Positions 46,412-57,268 of a stretch of DNA of 64,000 nt are shown here, one piece after another; position 1 is the stretch's first letter, and each line of letters begins with the position of its first letter. A program made the translations under genes and the position numbers. Source of the stretch: Adiantum capillus-veneris (lineage: Eukaryota > Streptophyta > Polypodiopsida > Polypodiales > Pteridaceae); NCBI GenBank assembly GCA_014529385.2, contig CM043951.1:112346969-112410968 (forward strand), given 5' to 3'. The notes beneath the pieces were generated by a model. It did no database searches, was not told the DNA's origin, and was given only the letters and a program-made list of their open reading frames with translations.

Positions 46412-46663
46412 CCTGCCGTGTTTTGCCTGGATTTTTGCAATGTTGTTTCTCTTTGTTGTGCTGAGCTTACAGCTGCTTTTAGTTTCTGATCTGGACACCT
46501 ATTAGCTAGTCAACGAGTCACAAATCTGTTCCGACGGCATGTTGATGGTATTGATCAGTCTAATCAACTCCAAATTGGACCAAAATTGACTAGGAGGCTT
46601 GCCTTAGGCTATATAACACCTTACAATGCTCAAAGTCAAAGTCTGGCTTCATTTTCTTGCACT

Positions 46664-46687
46664 AGACATCCTACGCGTAGGATGTCT
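46664..46687. promoter_or_regulatory. 24-bp palindrome, G2 leader copy b (perfect)
   Basis: Identical to the copy at 17801-17824, including the TTTT that follows. Confidence 0.82.
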
Positions 46688-46788
46688 TTTTCATTAGAAT
46701 GGCTTCAAATTCAAAGCCCAGGATCCCCTTGAGTTTCTAATCACTTTGGTATACTCAGAATTCAATTTGGAGTCCAAAATCACTCAGA

Positions 46789-46812
46789 AGACATCCTATG
46801 GGTAGGATGTCT
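46789..46812. promoter_or_regulatory. 24-bp palindrome, G2 leader copy c
   Basis: AGACATCCTATG/GGTAGGATGTCT: arms intact, centre changed. Confidence 0.78.
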
Positions 46813-47231
46813 TTTTGGCCTGTTTGACCCCAGATTTGTCCCATAGCTTCCCCTTGATGTCAGTATCCTAGTCGTATGCTTAGATTTTGATTTGGATGTC
46901 AAAAGTCCCAATCTTCAGCTGTTTTTTCTTTTTCAGTCAAGAGTGCTAAAAGTCCACTTTGAACCCAATTTTCTTACCCAAATGAGGTGAAACCCCTTTC
47001 AGTCACTCAATATATCATGCAAGACATACTCATGCAACCAACTTATGGTTTTGGTCTCAAGTTAATGTTTTGGCACTATTTGGGTGAGATGTCTAGCAAT
47101 TTCAGTCTATCTGGCGTTATCCTGTCAAGATATGGCCAAATTTCCACTTTCCAATTAAAATTAGGGTAAACCCTACCTTCTGAACACACTGGTCAACTCC
47201 AAATCCCAAAATTCCTCCGAGATTGGCATGT

Positions 47232-47255
47232 AGACATCCTACGCGTAGGATGTCT
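47232..47255. promoter_or_regulatory. 24-bp palindrome, G2 leader copy d (perfect)
   Basis: Identical to copies at 46664 and 17801. Confidence 0.82.
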
Positions 47256-47790
47256 ATTGGCTTAAAATTAAAGTCTTTTCTAACAGGAATGCTCCGGATG
47301 CTCTATAGATCTATCAGAAACACTCACAGTAACTTTTGGACTTCAATTAGGCTTTCAACCACACTTTTGCGTCTTTTTGCGTCTTTAACAAACTTGTAAT
47401 GATTCTACCAAGCAAGTGTACATGCATGAAATGCTCTAGATCTGAATCATGATGTCCTACTTACTCTACTCCTACCTATCATGAAGAAATGGTGATAATG
47501 GTGTTTTTGGTTGCTTTTTGGCCTCTCCAGACTCTCAAGCTCTCCTCTCACCACTTCTACCACTCCAACTCCTACTCTAGAACTTGACTACTATCTCAAA
47601 CTACCTAAGTCTACCTCCTCTACCTAAGTCGAAGGATCTAGGCCAGACACACGCTTCCTAGACTCCTTCTAAGACCTAGAGAGTCTTCCACCCTCTGATC
47701 CTATCTAAATGTAAAGCGAGACTCTTGGCTAGCCAAAAATACCAATCCTCAAGGATTAGTCTCGGTCACCTACCTAAGGTTTTCGTCCTT

Positions 47791-47803
47791 GGCAGCGGCG
47801 CCA
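47791..47803 (-). other. G2 primer-binding site (tRNA-Asp type)
   Basis: TGGCGCCGCTGCC on the element strand, one base inside the 5' LTR. It matches the first 13 bases of the complement of plant tRNA-Asp with one mismatch; Athila/Tat-group gypsy elements commonly use this primer. Confidence 0.8.
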
Positions 47804-47804
47804 A

Positions 47805-48747
47805 TGTTGGACGGGTACGCCGCGACAGACGTCAGCACAGCGAGAACTCACCTAACAAGTAATGTCAGCTAAGGACGAAGCTCGACCCGCAGGCGCGTGG
47901 AAGTAAGCATAAGGTGTCAACCTACACTCGACCGACTCCTAACTAATTCCTACAGAGGTCTCTACCAGTTGTCTAAGTCACAGCCTTCAAGAGTGCAAAA
48001 GAGGAAAATTCCTACAATGCTTGCTAGAGCCAAACACCCATCAAACACTTTCGAAACACCATAGAACTTGAAGGAGACCCTACTAATACCTATAGGACAC
48101 TCTCCCTAAGTTCTATGAACCAAAATCACGACCCAAAACAACCGGTGCAGAAACACGTAGAATGTCTGGTCGAAATTTGCAGGTCTTCGGTTCTGAAATC
48201 TGAAGTGCCTAATGTGTAGCTCTACTCAATGTGAACGCGTGGATATGATGCAATGCGAAATCGGAAAATGTATGCTCACCCAAACAACCAATGAAGCTCG
48301 TAGAAGGAGCTCCCAAAGCTAGACCGTACGCGCGCAATGTTGGTATCGGCGCGTATCACTAGTCGGGGGCAACACGCTGCACTTCTCCGCACTCGATTTC
48401 GACCACCGTAGCACACGTAGCGTTAAGACGAAGCTCACACTCTCTCTCTCTCTCTCTCGTACACAGTATGCTCACTCACAGACTTCAAACTTGGTTTAAA
48501 ATAACAAAAGGTTTTTTCCATTAAGGTCAAAAACTGGTATATATACCTTACAACTTCTGAAACCCTAAAGTTCCAAAATCAACCATCTACTCAATCTAAC
48601 TATCAAAACTAGGATACAATATGGAAACTTCTGTAAGTCCCAATATTTACAAGGTGAAAAATCGGGTTTTCCTCAATGAATGAATAATTACAAAAATAAT
48701 AGTCCGCCGAGTAGTTAGACGTCGTGGGGTGTGTCCAGCTTCTAACA
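47805..48747 (-). repeat. G2 5' LTR
   Basis: 943 bp, element-strand ends TGTTAGAAG...GTCCAACA. It carries a CT-rich run near 48433-48450 and a TATATATA run near 48537-48545, a plausible promoter. GCTTT at 48748-48752 is the right copy of the target duplication. Confidence 0.92.
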
Positions 48748-48752
48748 GCTTT

Positions 48753-48884
48753 TCATCGATATATCATACATCATAGATCTTGGAGATGTAGCTCATGTTA
48801 CTGTACTAGGTAGCATATGTCAAAATTGTGCTAGTTAGCATTGTCCGGGACATGAAAAAGTGTGACACGTTAACATGCTTTTAC
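48753..48884. mobile_element. Right half of the MITE split by G2
   Basis: Ends with the inverted form of the left terminal repeat (AAAAAGTGTGACACG followed by TTAACATGCTTTTACC) and includes the direct repeat GTGCTAGTTAGCA. Confidence 0.65.
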
Positions 48885-49668
48885 CCTCTGGTGGTATGGG
48901 ATACTAGAAAGTGGAGTATATGGATGATGGCAGGCATAAGAAATATTGTTTAACTAGAATTTTTTTCTCTCAATATGTAAAATTTTTGACACAAAATACT
49001 AACCATTAATTTTGACAAGTATGGATTGCAGATTCCTATCTTCGCAATTGAGGACAATTGCTAATAGAGAGATATGTAATGGAAATTGATATTTTACTAG
49101 TTATTAAAGTTGATAGGTGGAAAAAGCTGATCGAGCTATGGAATATGAAAAAAGATAAACATGTTATGTACATTTTTATTATTCAAGTCCTTTTAGGAGC
49201 TATGAACATTGTTGTGTCCACTTGGGCAATATGTACTCACTTTGAGCATTCAAAAAATCTATAATTAAATATGTGCAAGAGGAAAATTCTCACTGTTTCA
49301 TGGGGGAAGATTGCACCCTATGTCTGTATCTATTATTCTCTCCTCTTCTCTCTTCTCTCTCATCGTGCCGGTGTAGCACTCCATTCTATGAGGTGCATTT
49401 GCACGTGCTCTCTTGATTTCTTCTGCTCTCTATCTCTCTCTAGTCACATGCAACTTTGATTATGTGCTATGGGTTTCTCTAGGTAGACAGCCTTATTGTT
49501 TATGGCCTATGTTGTGTTATTTTGAATATTTTGCAAGGCTCTCTACGCCTCTATTTATAGCACATAATGTACCTAGAAATCTTGTTGATGTAGATTTTTA
49601 TCTATCACTTTGTAGCACTCTTTGATGTTGTTTTGTGAATCTTTTTTTGGATCAATTTTATTTTAGTG
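48885..49668. other. Flanking DNA, no feature seen
   Basis: AT-rich with a CT-rich patch near 49330-49360. No frame with recognisable content. Confidence 0.5.
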
Positions 49669-49989
49669 TCATACAAGGCAAGAGATCAAAGTTAGCAAGC
49701 ATCTTATGACCATAGTCACCACACCACATGCTTTGACAATGCATACATATGATACAACATTGCAAGAAGTGAGCTTCTTTAGGACACTTTGACCTTGATA
49801 AGTAATGTCACACCACTTCCATATCCACAAAGCATCACCAAGTATACCATGATGCTCCAACAAAGGATACATTTGAATCCTGCCATAGATTATTTCCTTT
49901 CCAATGTCAATGACCCCAATTAGAGAACAAGATTTGAGGATGGACACAATCAAGAGCTTGTTAGGTTTGTTGAGGAGTGTAAAAATCAT
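49669..49989 (-). pseudogene. Fragment of a PLS-type PPR gene
   Basis: The 106-codon frame reads VSILKSCSLIGVIDIGKEI, ILGDALWIWKWCDITYQGQS and KKLTSCNVVSYVCIVKACG. These line up with the plant PPR consensus (FVSILKAC..LG.L..GKEIH; GNALVDMYAKCGDI..A..VF..L..RNVVSWN.LI). In plants such proteins act in organelle RNA editing and processing. The fragment covers about two and a half repeats. The VDMYAKCG block is altered, no start or E/DYW end is present, and nothing comparable continues on either side, so it is a decayed relic. It is the only host-gene-like sequence in the window. Confidence 0.65.
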
Positions 49990-52898
49990 TGCACAAAGGC
50001 CCTAGACTCTCAAAATTAAATCATATCTATAAAAGCACAACCTAGCACAACATGATACTCTAAAAACCCTTTCCTCACAACCTCGTCATGGATTTACTTT
50101 CCCTCTCCAACAAGCTCAATTACCCATCATGATTTCGTGGAGTGCTTGAAATAGGGCATCTACTAGCTACAACTCTCTGTCATCTCTGAACTAACTCTTT
50201 GTGTAGGTATATTCATAATCAAGTTGATCCATAATAAGAATGGTGCCATTGGCTACATAGAGATAAAGGTGTAAGACTCCTCGGTCTTAAAATCAACTAC
50301 CATATCATTGTAGGAATTTTGGGTTTAAGTCATGATCAAAGCTAAGTGTGATTCTATTCAATGGCACCTCAAAGGATTTGATGATTTTATATCAATCTCA
50401 AAAATAGTTTCAACTAAATCTGTGATAGATGCAAAAGCTGGAATACAATGGTGGGTATGGAAAACTCAAACTATGTGGTGATGCTAGTACACAAAGGGGA
50501 TCCAAGGCACTAGTCGCGTCCAAGAGATATGATGGGGTTTAAAGCAAGGTGGTCCAAGGAGGTTCCACCTTTTGTATGGTGCTACAAAAAGTGTCCCCTA
50601 CATTGTTGTTGATTGTATACCTTGAAGATTGAAACTAGGGCCCTGATGTTAGGTTGTTTGAATGCCCTTAAAGATCCCACTTGAAATCCTCCTACTTGAG
50701 TTTGAGGCACCATAGCTTGTAATTGCAAAAGCATTGCCTCCTTGGTCCTTGCTGATAGAACTATAAACTTATGGCATTCATTTTACTACTCTTCTTGCAA
50801 CACTTTTGTCTTTTTGGCTTGTCAAATAAGATTGTGTCATTCTATCTCTCTAAAATGAACCAAATGGATTTCTTTTTATTCTCATAGGTGAGATCTTGTT
50901 TTCCCTTCTTAAAAGGTTGGTTCATCCGAGTCATCAAGCTCAATTTCAAACTCCTCTTAGCACCTTTTCCTTTATACAAGTGTCCAGATCCACCAACATT
51001 ATGATTGGTATAATATATCACATCCATTACCCTTGAATCTATTAATTGGCTAGATTCCCATGTACCAAGTTAACTCCTTCTCTTTAGTGATCATGTAAAA
51101 GACCCAATTTCATCCTCCTTTGTGATGATAATCCTAGATAGTTCTTTTCTACCTATTCAAGGTTGATTCACAGTAGATATACTAATACGGTGTTAACGGA
51201 TTCCTTTGATCGATAAAGGATCTTACCATGTCTCTTGGTTTACATCCCTCATGAATAGGCTACTTTACTCCCATTCATGGAAACGATATTAACTTATATG
51301 TGTTTATATTTCTTCACAACAATAGCAATTGCATTACCAATCATACATTGGGGAAATTGTGAAACATGCACGAGCCTTTTGATCTCAAAAGTCACAAGAT
51401 GCATAAAGAAGCCATGATCCATGACACATGCAACCCTACTATAGTAAATATTGAACATCCCATAGTAGTATTGTTGGTTCTCTTTGTAGAACAAGAGTTT
51501 CTATCATCTCAATCCCTCCTACTCTAGTCTCTATGTTCTGCTAAACAAAGAGGAAGACAAACAACTACATGAATCAACTCAAAAGGTGAATAGACTTCTA
51601 TTGATTATCAAAACATGTGAAATACAACCACTCAAGTAGAAATATGACTAGCTAGAGAAATAATGACAAAAGATAACATATTTCCGAAGAGTCTCTTCTA
51701 GGTGTGAACTGTCAAAGAATAAAAAACCCATAAACTGTTATTTGTTAGAGAATTAAATCACAAGCACACTATCTCAAGTGGGTTCAAATGGTTCGCAATG
51801 TTTTCCTTGTACACAACATAAAGATACATACGTAAAAGAGAAAGAATGCTAAACATTGTGTATTATAGGTATATAAACAAAACACAAGCCGGTGCATAAA
51901 TCACAATAGGGATCCCATACTTGTTGTAATACCATAACCAAATAGCAACATCCAATAGCCTAGGTCACATCATCCAAAAGGAAACCTTTGACATCCTAAG
52001 CTGGGAAATTGTCATAGGAGACAACAACCTACAACATCCATTGTTGGGGAACCAAATCATACAAGACAAAAACCTAACATTGGAAGTTGGAGATCCAAAT
52101 TATATGAGACAAAAATCTTTGATATCCCAAGTTGGGAAATAAAGTCATACGATATAACCATCAAAATCCATAGTCAAGAAGAAAATCCATACAAGCCAAA
52201 AGTTTAATGTATCCCAAGTCAAGAAACAAAATCATTACAAGAAAATTAACTCCAACATCTTGAGTTGGGGAACCAAGGCATACAAAAGGATAACTTTGTC
52301 TTGAGGAGTGGAAAAGACATACCATGCCATGATGATTGAATTATTCGCTAGATGTACCATACCCTCAAAGAAATGCCATAATGGTAAGAGTAGAAGGAAA
52401 TTTGGTAGATACTGTCAAAAGTAAAAATGCAACAGAACCAATGCATAGATGCTATCAAAAGTGGGAGAATAAGCATATCCAGTTGATGTTTACCTATTGG
52501 ATACAACACATGATGGTCCTATCTGACTAGAACTAATAGCCATTGGTCTATATTTTTGAGCTTGGGAGTCTTGTTTTTGTGAATTTTGTATGTCCCAACG
52601 TTGGAGATGATGCTTGAACAACACACACACTAACAATTGGGAGTATCTCACTATTGAGGCCTTAGACGATGACAATGCACAAAGTGAACATCTCAACGAT
52701 GAAGAAGGATGATATTTTCCCATGTATGGTGGGCACCAGGACACAATTAGTGACACAATATGCATCGGTGATAACTTTTCCACCAATGCCAATGAAGTTG
52801 GAGCTGACTTCTACCTTTTCAGGTTCTCAAAGGAGAAATACAAAACCGTAAGAACCTTGAGGGATTCCTAGGGAAACATAATTTCAAAAAAATCATAT
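49990..52898. other. Flanking DNA with a degenerate tandem array, no gene
   Basis: No frame is convincing. At about 51960-52300 a unit near 58-60 bp recurs about six times, based on ATCCCAAGTTGGGGAACC and AAATCATACAAGACAAAA. Short frames such as the one on the minus strand at 50842-51027 have no recognisable content. Confidence 0.5.
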
Positions 52899-53165
52899 TT
52901 GGTTGAGGGGAACTACTATGAGATGGTTGAAAGTGATGAGGATGTTTATTACATATTGTTAGGTCAACCAAAAGTGCTTATGGAATCACACTTGGTTAGA
53001 TCAATTAAGATACCCTTGGAACCCTTAAAAGGAGAGCCACATAAGTTCAAACTAGCTACAGAGGTATACAAAACTGTATACAATACCATGCCAATATCAA
53101 TGTGGTTGCATAGTGTCACTTATAAAAGTACCAATTTGAAGCTTCAAAATACCTACAAAAGATAG
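52899..53165 (+). other. Unassigned 88-codon frame
   Basis: Reads MVEGNYYEMVESDEDVYYIL, then a middle with LVRSIKIPLEPLKGEPHKFK. I do not recognise it. Base composition and length allow a chance frame or a gene remnant. Confidence 0.2.
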
Positions 53166-53627
53166 TGCATAACATTATGTGCAGTTCATTCCAGCATGTT
53201 CTTGTAGCCAAAATACTTTTGTAGCCCAATATACATCTTTTTTGAGTCAACCCTGGGAAATTGATAGTTTGAAGCTTCAAAGCGCCTATACATGTCCTCA
53301 ACGTGTGGTTTCACCTTAAACCCAATGGTAGAGAGTTGGATTGAGTTGTGGCCCACATCTATATTCCTCATATGAGGTCTTCTTGAAACTCTTATGGATA
53401 GCCTCATTGACATATATGCCATCCTTTGTAGGCTTTAGGGTGTTGAAAGACTCAGCCAAGCATTGTCACTCAGTAGCATGCTGCCACTTTACCAGCCAAT
53501 ATTTTAAATCCCTTGACAAGTATTAGGCATGGGGGTGCTCGATATCAGATACTATGATGTATCTACCAAGAAGACTATAATGATATTTTTAAAAGGTGTT
53601 GTCAATCAAAATAACGATGCACTCATC
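53166..53627. other. Flanking DNA with a short internal duplication
   Basis: GAAGCTTCAAA plus neighbouring bases occur at about 53138 and 53270 in the same orientation. No gene is supported. Confidence 0.35.
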
Positions 53628-54041
53628 ATACAAGATATGCCCCTCCCCGGGGGTCCATGCACAAAATACATAATTTTCACTATACAAGAGAGTTGTAGAA
53701 GCGTTTGCATAGGGGTGGAGTTCTCAGCACCTCACCAAGCATGGAGTTTAGGCCATGAATCGGACTGCATCCAGATGCACCTAGCAACTAGTGCTACCCC
53801 TCAATGGGTGTTATGAATGAAAGCGTACTCAAGGGAAATATGACACTGTGGAGGGTGTATAAATGTGTACACCCCGTTGCAAGAAAACAGAGAGAGAATA
53901 TAGTTGAGGGTGAAATAGAGTGCACAGATACATGAGATAATCTTTGAATGTCCCATCTAAATGAAACAGGCAATCATATATTAATGCAATGACAAAATCT
54001 GGGTATACCATAAAATCCAAAAACTAGCAGAGCACCGGACC
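53628..54041 (-). repeat. G3 3' LTR
   Basis: Matches 58955-59397 with many substitutions; shared landmarks are GTTTGCATAGGGG, CATCTAAATGAAACAGGCAA and AACTAGCAGAGCACCGGA. The exact ends are blurred. Confidence 0.8.
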
Positions 54042-54270
54042 CTGTGTACGGATCGACCAAAAAGAAACTTTTCCTTATAGTAGAGTAGGTCTTAATGTAT
54101 ATTGGGTGTCCTGCTATAGGTATACCATGAGCTTCGTGTAATATCTGAAGTTTGGTTCCACTTTGATTTGGGATACAAAGACAATTACTCAAGTAAAGGT
54201 CTTCGCCTTCAACGTGGAAGCCTTTGATTTGCCTCTCTTCCTTCTTCGTGTGATTTTTTAAGTTCATCAA
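54042..54270 (-). pseudogene. G3 integrase zinc-binding domain, truncated
   Basis: LYLSNCLCIPNQSGTKLQIL, HEAHGIPIAGHP and YIKTYSTIRKSFF are the start of a gypsy integrase. The sequence then runs straight into the LTR, so about 1 kb of integrase has been deleted. Confidence 0.78.
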
Positions 54271-54374
54271 CTACTATATTTTTATGTAATATGGTTCCTC
54301 AATCGTACCTTCTCAAATAAGGTCAATTAAAGAGGTAGTAGAGGTTATGACAACGGCTACAATACTCTTCCTGC

Positions 54375-54720
54375 TTAAGGCATCAGCCACATGATTTTCC
54401 TTCCCAGGTTTATATTCAATTCCAAAATCATATTCACATAATAATTCCACCATCTTCGTTGCCACATATTAAGGTCAGGTTGGGTGTGGATCCACTTTAG
54501 GCTTCTATGGCTGATATGTAGTTCAAATCTCCTTCCAAGAAGATAATGTCGCCATACTTTAAGAGCATGCAGAACAGACAATAATCCCAAGTCATGCGTA
54601 GGATAATCTAACTCGTGTATATGTAACTCAGGAGATTCATAAGCTAGTAGGTTTTCTTCTTGAGATAGAACGCCACCGATTACTTGTCTAGTTGCATCAG
54701 TGAGCATAGTGAATGTCTTT
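54375..54720 (-). pseudogene. G3 RNase H
   Basis: TDATRQVIGGVLSQE, HDLGLLSVLHALKVWRHYLL and ELHISHRSLKWI follow the gypsy RNase H order; the DH of the TDH motif has become SH. Confidence 0.85.
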
Positions 54721-54880
54721 GAGAAGTTTGGAAGCTATAGATTGGATCATTCACCAAAGCTTCTTTAAGTTTATCAAAACCAGCTTGAGCATGTTCATTC
54801 CAAGTAAACACTTTAGCCTTCTTAAGTGTATTAGTCAATGGAGATGCAATCTTCACGTAGTCTTAAATAAATGTACGATA

Positions 54881-55577
54881 CTATCCCGTTAAACCAAGAA
54901 AGCCACATACTTCTCGTACTAATTTCAGTGTAGGCCAAGCTATAACAGCTTTGATCTTACTTGGATGAGTAGAAACACCATCCTTGGATACAATAAAGCC
55001 CAAATATTCGTCCTTGTAAGTGAAAAAGGTGTATTTTCTACGTTTAGCATAAAGTTGATTTTGACGAAGAAGTTCAAGTACTTGTCGCACATGCTGTTCA
55101 AAATCTTCTCTGTTTCTTGAGTAAACCAGGATATCAACAATGAAGACAAGAACAAAATCATTAAGATGCTCTCGAAACACGTCAATCATGAGACGATTAA
55201 AAGTTGCAAGAGCATTGGTAAGTCCAAAAGGAATAATCTAATTCATAATGTCCAAAACGAGTATTAAATCCTATCTTTGGTATGTCCTCCTACTTGATCC
55301 GGATTTGGTAATACCCTGACTTAAGATCAATTTTTGTGAGGATAGATGCTTTGTGTAATCGGTCAAGAAACTCATCATTGCTTGGTACTGTGTACCTATT
55401 CTTGACTATTACTTGATTGAATCCATGATAATCAATACAAAGACGTAGAGTACCATCCTTCTTTTTTCGATTAAAGAGAACAAGAGTACTCCATGGAGAA
55501 ATTCTGGGTTGAATGAATCCTTGTTCAATAAGTTGAGTTAGTTGCTCCTTGAGTTCTGCAGATTCAAGTACCAACAT
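54881..55577 (-). pseudogene. G3 reverse transcriptase
   Basis: ELKEQLTQLIEQGFIQPRIS, KKKDGTLRLCIDYHGFNQV, KIDLKSGYYQIRIK, then after a shift PFGLTNALATFNRLMIDVF and the active site FIVDILVYSRN, where YxDD has decayed to FIVD, then LGFIVSKDGVSTHPSKI. At least one frameshift (near 55280) and a stop are present. Confidence 0.88.
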
Positions 55578-55799
55578 TTTGTATTGTCTATGGGTAACTG
55601 GTTGATCTCCTAGAGAAATCTCTATTGCATGATCAACATCATGCTTGGGTAGCTATGAAAGATATTTGAGAAACACATCATCAATTAGGTTATCTATTTA
55701 GGTTCAGGTGAATATAACTTCTTCTCTTTAGGGTTAAGCTTTACTGTGTAATCGTTTCATTCTTCCTATCACTCTTCATAAGCTTGGCAAAGTTCACTA

Positions 55800-56040
55800 G
55801 TCTGATTTTAGGATTTCCCCGTTTCCTTATAATTCTAACCCTAAAGTTTTGGTCATTTTTAAAAGTCAATGAAGCGTCTTTACAATGTATGTGAGCATCA
55901 TTTTCCTTAAGACAATCCATTCATAGGCTTCCATCATAGATCCCTATGGGTAAGACTCTGAAGTTTGCACAAGTATTGTGACCATCCAAAACAAAATTCA
56001 AGTTACCCACTCAAGTAGAAGATTTAACCTTACTACTCAC
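55800..56040 (-). pseudogene. G3 protease remnant
   Basis: Minus-strand pieces read VGNLNFVLDGHNTCANFRVL and KENDAHIHCKDASLTF, the later half of a gypsy protease with the ILGMDWL strand partly kept (GSL-stop-MDCL). No clean frame. Confidence 0.6.
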
Positions 56041-56159
56041 AGATAATTCCATCTTAAGGTCTCTATCAGGGTGTGGAAACAAAATGAGATTTCTGATGCA
56101 CTTAGGATATATATAAAAATTTGAGTTATTGAAAATTGTTCGTTCACTCTCTTATGTTC

Positions 56160-56640
56160 AATTGCAGGATGAACATATGCATTCGCTAGATTTCCTTCGC
56201 CTCTTGCCCCTTGATATCTATTTACTTGAGGTCTTCCTTGAGGCCTTTGATTCCCTCCTCCTCCTGGTGGAGGCTGACGATTAACATTTCCATTATTGTT
56301 ATTGTTGGTAGGCGGTCCATTCCGGAAAAAAGGTGGATTGCCTGGTCTAGAGTTCCGTGGTTTTAAGGTTGTCTCTAACTTTGGTTAAAGTTCTAATGAT
56401 TGAAGTTCCTCTAAATTATATGCAGTCTAGGTCTAAAATTTTTGAAATTCCAATTCGGGTTAAAGTTCCTACATCATAATTATCCACCAATCTTGTGAAG
56501 CTTGAATTGTTAAATGGACAATCTCTAGACTGATGTCCAGGATCAAGAAAAGTGTAACACAATTGATCTTGTGTGGCCTTCATATGTAATAATCTTTTTC
56601 TTCTTTGATCTAGATTTTCGGACCTTTGTTCCTCCTCGAG
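56160..56640 (-). pseudogene. G3 gag C-terminal region
   Basis: A zinc knuckle CYTFLDPGHQSRDC (second Cys changed to Phe) and a Pro/Gly/Asn-rich tract (GNPPFFRNGPPTNNNNNGN). Confidence 0.65.
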
Positions 56641-56704
56641 ACGAGGCCTGTAGGTTTTGGTTTCCTCTTTTTGGTATTGAATAACTCTATTTCAATGGGT
56701 TTGC

Positions 56705-57268
56705 CTATATCAAGGCATCTGTAAATTTGTTAAGACAAAGACTCTGGAGTCTAGTCTTCATAGGAATATGTGGCCATGACAAGAATCGAGCTCCCTTGAC
56801 CTCTTGAGTCATCCCTGTTGGAGCATACTGGACAAGGTTCAAGAAATGTTGATAGTATGATTCCAAATCTCTAGTTCCTTGAGTACATTCAAGATACTCA
56901 TTCATACGGTTTAAATGATAAACTTTGTTTTGATAGCTCTTCTTGAGTTGGGTCTTAAGATAATCCCAAGTTGCTGCATTAGGATCAACATTGTTTTTTG
57001 TGAAATGGTCTCTCCACCAATGCTTGGTTGTTTTATCTAGTTTAAACTTAGAAATGATAGCTTTGTTTACTGCAGATGAATGGGCCAAATCAAAGTAGTC
57101 ATCCATGCGCTCAATACAATCTTCAAGAACTTTGCCTATATCTTTCTCACTAAAGTTTCTAGGTTGATACTTGCGAAGCATAGCATTGAGGTCTTTATCA
57201 ATGATGGCGTATTGAGGAACAATAGGTGCATTTACATTAGCAGCAGCCACATTTTCTCTAGGATGCAT
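56705..57268 (-). pseudogene. G3 gag capsid region
   Basis: A 187-codon frame from MHPRENVAAANVNAPIVPQY with KTTKHWWRDHFTKNN, WDYLKTQLKKSYQNKV and YYQHFLNLVQYAPTGMTQEV: the Retrotrans_gag fold. Confidence 0.85.

Larger units (their letters stand above)
45979..47790 (-). other. G2 5' leader
   Basis: About 1.8 kb between primer site and gag with no supported frame. It carries four copies of the 24-bp palindrome and diverged copies of the repeat found at 17700-18550. Confidence 0.75.
4664..48747 (-). mobile_element. G2: giant Ty3-gypsy retrotransposon with four nested insertions
   Basis: The two LTRs (47805-48747, and the split copy 4664-5236 plus 13948-14313) are homologous, in the same orientation, and bounded by the 5-bp duplication GCTTT. 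A PBS matching tRNA-Asp adjoins the 5' LTR and a polypurine tract adjoins the 3' LTR. All gag, pol and accessory frames are on the minus strand in the expected order. Subtracting G1, the solo LTR, copia1 and copia2 with their duplications leaves about 19.4 kb, far longer than the usual 5-12 kb of plant gypsy elements and close to the largest Ogre-like ones. The copy is inactive, with many in-frame stops and a few indels. Its LTR halves differ by many transitions, so it is older than its insertions. Confidence 0.9.

Noticed and set aside
50842-51027. 61-codon minus-strand frame as a gene
   Set aside because: No recognisable content, no context, expected by chance in AT-rich DNA.
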